Of a stretch of DNA of 64,000 nucleotides, positions 55,393 to 64,000 are shown one piece after another. The notes under the pieces are model-generated. The model worked only from the letters and a program-made list of their open reading frames with translations, was not told the DNA's origin and did no database searches. Numbering within the stretch: the first letter of the stretch is position 1; every line of letters begins with the position of its first letter. This DNA comes from Marchantia polymorpha subsp. ruderalis (Eukaryota > Streptophyta > Marchantiopsida > Marchantiales > Marchantiaceae): assembly GCA_037833965.1 (NCBI GenBank), contig AP031354.1, positions 10,022,001 to 10,086,000 on the forward strand, given 5' to 3'. The translations under genes and the position numbers were made by a program.

Positions 55393-56403
55393 CGTAGTGC
55401 AGTGTAGTGCTAGGTAGGACTTAGAAGGTATAAAATAGTTCCAGGCATTTTGCCTGGGGTTCTTTCCCATCAGAAGTGCAGATCAGGAACCCATTTCCTT
55501 TGCGTGTTTGTGTCCTTGAGTTCTGTCACCACGCACGAGGAGTTACAACTTAGCGTTCCGCATTTTGTAGCTGAAGGCCTTCGGCCGAATGTTCAGAGCT
55601 AGTACATTGGTTAGAGACTTGAGTAGTTCGGATCTGCACCTGCGGGTGATTGCCGATGCTCAGAGCCAGTGACTAGTTAGATACTTGAACAGTTTCGCCC
55701 CTACACCTTCGAGTGTTTCTTTCTGATTGTACTCCTTGGGATTTTTCCCCTGAATGCCAAAGTGAAGTTTTGCTACTTCGTGTAAGCCTTGGTTGTAAAT
55801 TCAGGTTACGCCGCAGCAGGTGCCTTGAGGGTAACCCCTGTAGTATTTCTGGGAATGACAAGTGCCTGAGAATTCAAACTCTTCAATAGACTGTTGTTGT
55901 GTTACTGGAATGTTTCTCAGTGAGTCCTTCAGTGCGGACCTGTGTTCTCTGCGCGTTTTGTGAGTTGAGAGTGTTGTTCACCGCGTATGAGTGACTTCGA
56001 TCCGAAGTAGGTAGTCCAAACCGGGTTTCCTACACTAGCAGCAAGCTAGTGGAAGCGTTGTAAAAGCCGGAGTTGGAAGTCACTGCCCGCAGCTTTGCCG
56101 AGTGTGCTCGTGAGAGACTTTCCCCCTGAAATCTTGAAGTAGAGGTCGTAACGGATCTCTGGGTTGTGTTTCTGTAGTTTCAGGTGTGTGTGTGTGTGTG
56201 TGTGTTACGCTGCACTGTGCGACCTCCGAGTGCGCTCCGAGTGGACACTTGCAGTATTTCTGGGAGTGACAGTCGCCTGAGAATTCAAACTCCTCAATAG
56301 TCTGTTAAAACGTGACACTTTGTACCCTGTGTGTTCCTCTGTCCCTGTGGGTTCGACCTTTCTACCACTATATTGCAGTTTTAGCCTTTAGTGGGGTATT
56401 ACA
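55393..56403 (+). other. 3' noncoding part of LTR-1 (R/U5 region) with internal duplication
   Basis: No gene is present. Two related blocks about 400 bp apart share TATTTCTGGGAATGACA or TATTTCTGGGAGTGACA followed by GAGAATTCAAACTC (near 55,846-55,892 and 56,251-56,300), indicating an internal tandem duplication. A GT microsatellite lies at about 56,185-56,205. Near the end CTGTGGGTTCGACC precedes the terminal GTGGGGTATTACA. Confidence 0.65.
55429..55438 (+). promoter_or_regulatory. TATA box of solo LTR-1
   Basis: TATAAAATAG lies 37 bp after the ORF stop. It is followed at 55,441-55,457 by CCAGGC-ATTTT-GCCTGG, an inverted repeat kept in LTR-2 with a paired change (CAAGGC/GCCTTG). Transcription from here would start near 55,460 and leave the ORF upstream, which places the ORF in U3. 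Confidence 0.75.
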
Positions 56404-56478
56404 GGCTTTTTCTGAATCTCGACGGAGTTTTCGTGTGGCTCTCGCACTCAGGTTTCCCACACTATCGCTCGTCGACAT
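56404..56478 (-). pseudogene. gag: 5' end of gag, separated by the solo LTR
   Basis: The minus-strand ATG at 56,478-56,476 opens MSTSDSVGNLSARATRKLRRD and runs into the GGCTT target duplication; the frame resumes at 51,007. It begins about 40 nt after the primer-binding site. Adding it gives a typical basic gag N-terminus. Confidence 0.7.
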
Positions 56479-56519
56479 TCACCGAGCATTGCTGCTCAAG
56501 TATTCTGGTGTTGACGCAC

Positions 56520-56539
56520 TGTCCCCGGCAGCGGCGCCA
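56520..56539 (-). promoter_or_regulatory. Primer-binding site complementary to tRNA-Asp
   Basis: TGGCGCCGCTGCCGGGGA on the minus strand matches the complement of the 3' end of plant tRNA-Asp (TGGCGCCGTTGCCGGGGA) with one difference. This is the primer site used by Athila/Tat-type elements. It lies 22 nt beyond the LTR end (56,562), a somewhat long gap. Confidence 0.88.
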
Positions 56540-57457
56540 AAAAGAAGTTGTCGGCTCCTTATGTAATAACCCACCAAAGGCTAAAACTGCAGTATGGTGG
56601 TAAAAAGATCGAACCCACAGGGACAGAGGCAACACACAGAGTAAAAGTGTCACGTTTAACAGACTTTTGTAGAGTTTGAATTCTAGGCGACTGTCACTCC
56701 CAGAAATACTGCAGTGCTCGACTCGGAGGCTCGACTCGGAGGAGGATCTCGACTCGGAGGATGCTCGGAGGATGCACGGTACAACGTAGTCACTCAACAC
56801 ACACACACACACACCTGAAACTGGCAAAAAGCACAACTCGGAGGTCGGTCAGGACCTCCGCTTCGGATTTCAGGAGGAAAGTGTCTCAAAAGTTCACTCA
56901 GAGGTTCTGCAGGTAGTGCCTCCCACTCCGGCTTTTACTGCCCTTCCGCCAGGACTGGACTTCCCACTTCGGAACGAAGCCTCTTCATACGCCGTGGACG
57001 TCACCCTCGACTCTCACACCAAACGCAGGGAGTGCAGACCCGAATGAGAACTTAACTGAGACACGATCCAGTAACACACACACAACCTGAATTGCAAACC
57101 AAGGCTTACACGAAGTAATAAAACTTCACTTTGGCATTTAGGGGAAACTTCCCGTAGGAGTACAATCAGGATATGTCACTCGAAGGAGTAAGGAGGAACT
57201 GTTCAAGTATCTAACTCGCAGCCGGCTCTGAGCATCAGAAATCACCCGGAGGTGCAGATCCGCACTACTCAAGTCTCTAACCGGGTACTAGCTCTGAACA
57301 TTCAGCCGAAGGCCTTCAACTACAACATACGGTAACTTCGCTATGCTGCAGCTTCTCTACGTGGTGCCAGGACCAAAATGCACAAACACGCCAAGAAAGT
57401 GAGTTCCTGATCTGTACTTCCGAAACTGGAAGAGTCCCAGGGCAAAACGCCTTGAAC

Positions 57458-57466
57458 TACTTTATA
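57458..57466 (-). promoter_or_regulatory. TATA box of the LTR-2 5' LTR
   Basis: TATAAAGTA on the minus strand, about 33 bp beyond the U3 ORF end, should drive the genomic RNA of the LTR-2 element. The following inverted repeat is slightly imperfect here (CAAGGC/GCCCTG). Confidence 0.7.
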
Positions 57467-57498
57467 CCCTCAAAGGTCCTAACTAGCACTACGCTATC

Positions 57499-60332
57499 CT
57501 ATCTACTACTCGCAACATCTGCGCGAAACCAAACTATACTACTGCACTCGGCGGATCCGGTGCTGCGCCTCCTGCGCGCCGGACTGCTCCGCTCGCTGTC
57601 TCTACCTTGCCAGTCTTCTGACCGGCTGCGCAACCCCAAACGTCGGAGGGCTGCAGTGACTTCCGACTCTAAGTGCGCCATAGTGTCGCGCGCACCCGAC
57701 AAGAAGGTTTCTAATTTCCTCGCCACTCGCCGCCGACTCCGACTGTCACCCTCCGTCAATGCCGCCGCCCGAAGCTCGAACTCCCTGAGTGTGATCCTCT
57801 CTTGAGCTGCCACCTCCCAATGGGCGTATCCTTTTAGGCAGTGAGTCACCCGCGTCGCCAACTCTTCTCGCGCCCTGCAGCTGCCTTCCACCTCTGCTAG
57901 CTGCATTTCCGCTTCCGCACGCTGCGCCCTCAAATCCGAGCACTCGGATTGCAAGTTGCGCAACAACTCCTCATCCTCCTTGCGGGCTCTTTGACTTTCT
58001 TCTAAGGCGCGCGTCTGGCGCGCAAGCTCGGCTGCTAGGATGCGGTTTTGTCTCCGCTCTTCCTGCAATTCCGACTCGATCTTTGCCCGCATTAGCTCGG
58101 CATCCGCCTGACTTTTCGTCGCCGCATCCTCCCTCTGCTGCTACAAGGCTTGGTATAGCTTCTGTGTGACCGCCAAGTGTTGTCGGAGGGCGGTGTTCCT
58201 ATCCACATATACTTGGCACCTAGAGGCCCAAATGGCCACCTTGCTCCTCGTCCTTCGCTTGATAGTCTCCACATAAGACTGCGGTTTTCCAGTACCCGCG
58301 TACTTGGATGTCTTGCGATCCAGATATCGCAGGAGTGGGAATATCTGCTCGCACAACACCCTGTTGGCATAGAATCCGCTTCCTGCTCTTCCGAGCTCGT
58401 CTCATCCTCAGTCTCGAGGATTTCAGTCGCCACCGAATCCCTTGGCGACTCCCTGGAACTGTGGCGCGCAGCAGCTTCCGCTGCGACTGCTGCTCCACTG
58501 CCTGCTAAAATATCCAGGGCAGTGGGGGATCCCACTGCTTGAGCCCCTGTTCCGGCTCGATCTTCGGTCTCCGAAGGGGTCGACGCCGCAGTGACTCTTG
58601 TCACCTTTGCACCGCCCGCTTCTGCTGCCTGCCCTTCCGGCGCAATCTGCGCGGAAGGTGTCTTCGCTGAAGGTGCGTCCGCCGAAGGCGTCCGCACACT
58701 GGTCGCCGGCCCTGTCCGTCTCGCAGTCGGCGAATCCGGCCGTCTCTCTGTTGACCGACTCGCAGTCGGCCGACCAGCAGTTGTCCGACTGGGAGTCGGA
58801 TACACCCTGCGCGTCTTCACTCCACTTGGCCTGCTTGCTGGTGGCGTTTTCCCAGAAGTGCCTTCCGCCGAAGACGACCTTCTGAGGGTTGTTGGCTCGT
58901 CAGCCAAACTCTCTTCTGCTTCCGGCCTGTTGTCCGGTTCAACGCGCCGTTCAGTTGGCCTTCCTTCCGCTTGTCGGCCTTCAGTCGCCCGACTCGTAGT
59001 CGGCCGACTGTCAGTCCGTCCATCTCCTTCCGAAGGCATTGGTGCCTTCTGCGCAGAGGTATTTGTCGACTTCCCTAGAATCTGCGCGATTATCTCCTCC
59101 TGCGTGGGATTCCGCCGGAGCGGAGTACGCCCGGTCTCCTCAGTACTAGTTGGCATTTTGCGTGCCCTCTGTTTTGGTCGACTGTGAGGCTCGTGGGTGG
59201 GCCGACCACGAGTCGGCGCAGCTGGCACTTCCGGCTGCCTGTCCTCAGGTCTCTCATCCCACTTCCGCTTTCGCGGAATGCGCTCACTTCGACGTTCTTC
59301 TGCTGCTCTTGCTGGGGCCGGAGCCGGAGACGGACTGGCAGGTTCCTCGTCCGGATCCGTGTCTACTTTGGTCTCCCGTGAGTATCTACCTGGATAGCTC
59401 TAGGTCAGCAGCGGAAACCGTGTTCGCTCTGAATTTGTCAAACATCCCATCGCCCGATAAAACACAATCAAGTAAGGCGAAAGATGATTGAGGGTTCCTC
59501 CTCTCTCTTCTTGCGCATGTTGGCGCGTCACCTTCCACAGGAGCCGTGCCCAATGCACTGGAGCTCCTGACAACACTAGCTCCACAAATTCTACCTGCCA
59601 ACCATGCATGTAAGCGGTCTTGGTCGGCTGCAATATCTGCAGCAATGCAGTCGCGAGATTTCTCCGCAATCGATCTTTGTAATCCCGTGTCCGGAAACCG
59701 TTCTTGGGATGCCTGGCAACTTTGAAGGGCTCATTGTAGGAGATTTCTTCCTCCTGGGACACCTTCACGCTATCGGCCTCGAAGAGGAGATCCCCTTCCT
59801 CGCCGGCACACCTGCCCAACACCTGCGCCCAGTTACAAATGTCCCATCTTTCTGGATGTGGACGGAATCCGCGTGAGGGCTTGTGTCTCTCCTGCAGATA
59901 CTCGCGCACCATCTCCGGACATGTCTAGTTCCACCCCCATAGAAGGAAATCGAGCTTCAGCCCCAGCAGCACATCTTGAAATGCACGTAGACCGATCTGC
60001 GGCACCCTGAGTGGAGACACTCGCAGCTGGGGAACCTTCGACATTGCGTTTCCTGCACACACAAACGTTCTCCCTTTTGCTCGCTCTCTCACAATCGCCA
60101 CTGCGCGTCGGCCGCTCAAGCACTGACTGCTCACTCTCTCTTCGCTCACGCTCAAGTTCGCTACTCGCAATTCTCTCCAAGGTCTGTCAAGATCCTCGCG
60201 CAACTCGTCTCCGCACTCTCTCCTTTCACTGCAGGTCTCTCCGCCCTTGCGCGTAATCTTGGAAGCTGGAAATCGCAAAATCAAGAATGAGAGAATGAGA
60301 CTGGAGCGCAGTCTTTTCTTCTCCGAATTCAA
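57499..60332 (-). pseudogene. U3 ORF of LTR-2 in the 5' LTR, several stops
   Basis: The reading starts at 60,332 (MNSEKKRLRSS) and stops at about 59,925 (LLWGWN then TAG, for TGG). It resumes MVREYLQERHKPSRGF, stops again near 59,400 (PLLT then TAG), continues MPAAPTRGRPTHEPHS to about 58,360, and after a small deletion and a stop near 58,142 ends with the coiled coil (QEERRQNRILAAELARQTRALEE) at 57,499. Most stops are TAG from CAG, TGG or CGG. Confidence 0.8.
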
Positions 60333-61403
60333 GAACGTCCAACGTTCTTACTGGTTACAACGTACGCAGCCGGCTATACGGCCTAACGGTTCGCCCTTTG
60401 CATGCGCGAATTCACGTCTCCGCACTGCGCGCATTCGCATGCATGAATGTTGAATTCTCCCGCCGCCGCCGCCTTCCAGACTCGAGTCCGCCGTAGGGTA
60501 TACGTCGGCTATGTTGTCTTTCCCTAACCCGTCCATCACCGGAGGCGTGTCGCCGCTGGCGCGTTCCTTATCCGTCGGCGCCTTGCTGGAGGCGCACATC
60601 CAGTCGGAGCGAATTACGCCGGCGCGCATTCGTATGCTTATTTTGTCCTTTATGCCTCGTCCATTGCTGACGGCGCATATCCGCCAGCGCAAATCATGCC
60701 AGCGCATCCGGCCATCAGCGCCACGTCGGAGGCGTACATCCGACCGGAGCTTTCCTTCCATGAGCAGTCGCCAAAGGTGCTTCCGACTCTGAGTTGGTTT
60801 CCTCCCATGAGCGCGCGATTCCGCCGAAGGCTCATCGCCGAGGGCGTACGGGAGTCCTTTCCAGCTGTGAACCCTAGCGCGAACGGCGCATGTCCGGCTA
60901 CGAGTTTTCCGACGCTCATAACTTCTCCGTCCCTGATCTATCTCCGACGCTCTTGGGCTCGTTAGAACGAGCGTCCCGAGCTCTTTCTAATGCAACTTCA
61001 ACCAACTGGATCTACCGTGTATTCCGATCGTTATGAAGGTTTTCCCTTTCCGCGCTAGCGGCGCATCGCCGAAGGCGCACTCATGGTCGGACGCCTTCAG
61101 AGGTCCGGGCCCTTCTTCTGACGTCTTTAGCAAAACCTCCTCCTGAGGTGTCTGCGCCGGAAGCATAGCTTCCTTATACGCTGGAAGCGCGTGAGTAGGG
61201 ACACCTCAGAAAAGGAGCTTTTGCCGAAGGCGCCGAAGACATTGGCGTTGGTACATCCGACTACGCGATTCTTTGTGACCTCGTGACGATCTCATCAATC
61301 CACTCTATTTAATGTACCCTTTTCTAACTACAAACACTGCTTCGGTACTAGTTTTCTAAAATTGTTTAAATTCTGCAAAAAAAACAAAAAGTGTGTTACC
61401 ACA

Positions 61404-63996
61404 GCCGCCGACTCCAACTGTCACCCGTCAACAACCCGGCTGCACGAAGCTCTAACTCACGCAGTGTGAGTTTCTCCTGCGCCGCCACTTCCCAGTGGGC
61501 GTAGCCCTTGAGACAGTGGGCGACTCGCCTCGCCATCTCTTCCTTCGTGCGATCAGCCTCTCGCCGGCGATCGTCTTCAATTACTACCAACTGCGATTCG
61601 GCCTCCGCACGCTGTGCTCTCAATTCTCCATACTCCGACTGCAGCCTGCGGATTAATTCCTCATCCGCCTGTCGTGCGAGCTGACACTGCTCCAACAACC
61701 GTGTCTGTCGCACTAGCTCCTTTGACAGAATCTGATTCTAAGTCTTCTCATAAATCAATGCTTCCGTGGCCTTCACCTGATCCTTGGTGAGTTCTTCCAG
61801 TCTCCCATTCTTCACCTTGTCGTAGTGGGTGTACGTTCTCCGAATGAGATTGTACTGACCCCACAAGCATTCATGCTTCTCCTGCAGTTCCTTAAGTTCC
61901 CGATCCACCCGAGCTAGCAGCTTGCTGGTGTGGACTTTAGTGCGAGTTTGCCTGCGCACTAATTCGATGTAGGACCCAGGCTGGCGAGTATCAGCGTACT
62001 TCTCCATCTTGCGATCCAAGTACCTCAGCAGAGGTACTACCTGCTCACAGAGCGCCGCCGCCGGCGCACCAACGATTTCTTCCTCCTCCTCCTCGGTGTT
62101 TCCCGATCCCGACACTGATTCCGTGGATCCTCCTTCGTCATCATCCGAAGGGAGGATTTTGGTCGCCATTGATTGCGTTGGTGACTGGCCTGAGTGGGGC
62201 TGCGAGTGGTTTGCGTGTTTTGCCGCCGATGGCGCTCCTGCAGCCTCGCTGCTCCCTGCTAAAATGTCCAAGGCGGTGGGTGAATGCGGCCGTGCCACAT
62301 CCCCATCGTCCGCCTGTCGTGCGTCGATCGTAACTCCCTCGCCGTCTGCGTCCACCGCCGAAGGTGATCGCGCAGAATGTGTTTGCGCGGGGTGCTATTG
62401 TGCATCGCGCACGCGAATTTCATCCTGCGGACAGACAATCCGCTCCTCCGTTAGGTCCTGCTCTCTCGATCGGTCCTGCTCCCTCGATCGGTCCTGCGCA
62501 AGGGATGCGTCCGGCCTACGCGTAGGCGCAAATCTTGGCACGTTATCCGCCGAAGGCGCAGCGCCGAAGGCCGCCCGCCCGATGTCCCTTGGCCCGAAGG
62601 CCCTTCCGCCGAAGGCGCATCTTCCGGCGGATTTCCCGCCGAAGGTGCGACCTCCGCACGCTCCCTGCTTGTAACTCGTTGGCCCGAAGGCCCTGGCGCC
62701 GAAGGCGCAAATCCCGGCGCTCTGTTCGTCGGAGGGCCTTGCCCCGAAGGCCCTTGAGCCGAAGGCGGATCTTCCGCCGGCTACTTCCCCTTCCTACGTT
62801 GCATCGGGGGTGAGTCCTGCCTACGCGTAGGCGGCCGCCTATGCGTATGCGAACTTTCTCTGCCTACGCGTAGGCACAGGTCCACGTCTGCAAGGGGTCG
62901 CCTATCCACAGGAAGTCGCCTGTGCGTAGGCGGCACACTCGTCCGCACCGCACGTGGTAACTCCTGACCCGAAGGCCGTCTCTCGTCCGCTGAAGGCATA
63001 GCGTGGTCCACCGCTCCTGCGGACGTCCGCGCAGTCCCCTCCTTCTCCGGGGACGAACTTCCCTTCTCCGTGGCGATCGTCGCCGTTTCCGCGCTGTTGG
63101 TTGGTAACACAAGCCTGCGCGCCTTTTTGCTTCAGCCGGCTGCACACTTCGTGCAGTGGTCGCTTCCGTATGAGAGCAGTGGGTTCTCGATGTTGCTCCT
63201 CCTCCGGTTCCTCTCTCCATCTTCGTTTCCGCTGCACTCTCGCTGCGGGTGTGTTTCTTCCCTCATCCTGCTGAGTCGGTGGAGTGGAAGTTGGCGAATC
63301 CTCCGCGTCGGTGTCTACTTCGTTATTCCGCACATACTTCCCGGGATGATCGACTGACAATGGCGGAAAGCGAGCATGCTCCGCCGCGGTCAAACAATTC
63401 CTCTGTCGATAAAAGTTTATCAAGAAGGGGGAGAGATGATTGAGAGTTCCTCCTTTCTCCTCATATGCATGCTGTCGCATCACCCTATGTAGGATGCGCG
63501 CCCAGTGAACTGGAGCTCCGGCTAATGTGAGCTCTACAAAAGATACCTGCCACAACGTGATGTACGAAGTGCGGTGCGGCTGCAACAATTGCAGTAGCGC
63601 CGCCGCTACAGTTCTGCGGAAACGATCTTTGTAGTCGCGGGTCTTGTGCCCGTTCTTGGAAGACCTCTCCCGTTTGAACAATTCGACGAATTGCGCTTCG
63701 TCCTGCTTCGACACCTTGACGCTCTCACTATCAAATAGGAGGTACCCGTCGTCGCCTGCACACCTCCCCAATGCCTGTGCCCAATCGTGGACGGTCCATC
63801 TATCTACGTGTGGACGCAATCCGCGCGTAGGAAGTTGCTCCGCGTCCAACCATTCGCGCACCATGTCTATACACACGTAATTCCATCCCCACAGCAAGAA
63901 CTCAAGTTTCCTTGCAATCAGTCGGTCCTCAAAAGCACGCAACCCATTCTGTGGAAGCCGGAGTGGCATCATCCGCAGCTTGTTCAACTTCGACAT
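61404..63996 (-). pseudogene. U3 ORF of LTR-3, minus-strand copy, degenerate
   Basis: From 63,996 (MSKLNKLRMMPLRLPQ, the conserved internal Met) the N-terminal block LEFLLWGWNYVCIDMVREW and HLSPFLINFYRQRNCLTAAE are open for about 290 codons. A 1-bp gain in a T run near 63,124 shifts the frame. A TAG near 62,783 follows RRKGK, with further stops in the middle. The acidic segment and coiled coil are open at 62,355-61,738 and again to 61,404. It diverges from the plus-strand LTR-3 copy, so it is a separate insertion. Confidence 0.8.
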
Positions 63997-64000
63997 CGCG
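61404..64000 (-). mobile_element. LTR-3, minus-strand copy, interrupted and running off the window
   Basis: This carries the U3 ORF of LTR-3 from near its start to the coiled coil, where the LTR-2 element inserted (61,403/61,404, at SRR within GDSxSRR). The rest of the LTR would lie beyond the insertion but has been lost on the left side. Its upstream part lies beyond 64,000. It contains CCTACGCGTAGG palindromes at 62,515, 62,820 and 62,863. Confidence 0.82.

Larger units (their letters stand above)
51008..56403 (+). mobile_element. Complete solo LTR-1 (5,396 bp) inserted in gag
   Basis: It begins TGTGGTACCCCAC and ends GGGGTATTACA. It is flanked by the exact 5-bp duplication GGCTT (51,003-51,007 and 56,404-56,408). 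Removing it restores an open gag frame on the minus strand across the site (DSEKAVEAKRR). It contains a 1.24-kb palindrome-rich leader, an intact 1,045-codon ORF, a TATA box at 55,429 and about 0.95 kb of R/U5 with a GT microsatellite. There is no primer site, gag or pol, so this is one LTR, not an element. It is the clearest proof that the ORF is part of the LTR. Confidence 0.95.
43833..61403 (-). mobile_element. Minus-strand LTR-2 retrotransposon with gag, protease, RT, RNase H and integrase
   Basis: Minus-strand order: 5' LTR (61,403-56,562), primer-binding site (56,539-56,520), gag start (56,478), interruption by a plus-strand solo LTR-1 (51,008-56,403), rest of gag-protease (51,007-48,255), RT-RNase H (to 46,507), integrase (to 45,420), polypurine tract (45,395-45,383) and a truncated 3' LTR (45,382-43,833). 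RT features, tRNA-Asp primer and lack of a chromodomain point to the Athila/Tat side of plant Ty3/gypsy elements. It is inserted in a minus-strand LTR-3. Coding regions carry at least two premature stops and one frameshift. Confidence 0.88.
56562..61403 (-). mobile_element. Complete 5' LTR of the LTR-2 element (4,842 bp)
   Basis: On the minus strand it begins TGTGGTAACACAC at 61,403 and ends GTGGGTTATTACA at 56,562, right before the primer-binding site. It is collinear with the solo LTR-2 at 22,783-27,654. It includes a TATA box at 57,458-57,466. Adjacent host sequence at 61,404 is the coiled-coil part of LTR-3 coding sequence. Confidence 0.92.

Noticed and set aside
56330-56370. Pol III B-box-like GGGTTCGACC at the LTR end
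   Set aside because: It matches part of the B-box consensus, but there is no A box at a suitable distance; it is a fixed part of the LTR U5.

Overview
The window reads as nuclear DNA of a land plant, most likely a bryophyte and plausibly a liverwort such as Marchantia. That is an inference from the gene types (a plant SIP aquaporin, a receptor-like LRR protein with plant LRR consensus, a ROCO GTPase, introns with GT-AG borders) and from retrotransposons that use a tRNA-Asp primer site and carry a plant Athila/Tat-like reverse transcriptase. No database search was possible.

Positions 1-21,064 are a gene-containing segment. It opens with a truncated LTR (1-308), followed by a paralogous DNA pair (309-785 and 3,163-4,197). 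The second copy is interrupted by a 717-bp element with terminal inverted repeats. Next come several perfect hairpins, an intron-containing histidyl-tRNA synthetase relic (6,692-7,913), an intact three-exon LRR-Roc-COR gene (8,291-12,920), a SIP aquaporin (15,233 to about 15,914) and a receptor-like LRR protein (15,983-19,072). The aquaporin reading frame runs without a stop into the signal peptide of the receptor-like gene.

Positions 21,065-64,000 are a nest of LTR retrotransposons inserted into each other. The main discovery is that the LTRs are giant (4.8-5.4 kb) and carry a large ORF (about 900-1,045 codons) in their U3 part, upstream of the LTR TATA box. The boundaries are fixed independently by exact 5-bp target duplications (GGCTT, AGACA, AGATC), by a polypurine tract just after pol, and by a tRNA-Asp primer-binding site just after the LTR end. 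LTR termini are TGTGGTAMCMCAC...GTGGGTTATTACA. The ORF lies 3' of the polypurine tract, so it would be the last gene on the genomic RNA and be copied into both LTRs, the same placement as sag in the mouse mammary tumour virus LTR. Its product has a conserved N-terminal domain I cannot name, a Pro/Arg-rich middle encoded by short palindromes, an acidic stretch and a C-terminal coiled coil.

Three LTR families (called LTR-1, LTR-2 and LTR-3 here) share termini and ORF architecture but differ in sequence. Reconstructed layers: (i) a plus-strand LTR-3 from 21,065, split into 21,065-22,159, 30,037-31,807 and 43,597-43,832; (ii) within it a decayed minus-strand LTR-2 element (22,160-30,036) that holds a solo LTR-2 (22,783-27,654), and a minus-strand LTR-1 element (31,808-43,596); (iii) a minus-strand LTR-2 element (43,833-61,403) inserted in a minus-strand LTR-3 (61,404-64,000), with its gag gene split by a plus-strand solo LTR-1 (51,008-56,403). 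That solo LTR holds the only uninterrupted copy of the U3 ORF (52,255-55,392, 1,045 aa). Most other coding copies are broken by premature stops or deletions. Short palindromes (CCTGTGCACAGG, CCTACGCATAGG/CCTACGCGTAGG, CCGACTNNNAGTCGG) recur in a family-specific way in and upstream of the U3 ORF and may be binding sites or a mutational signature.
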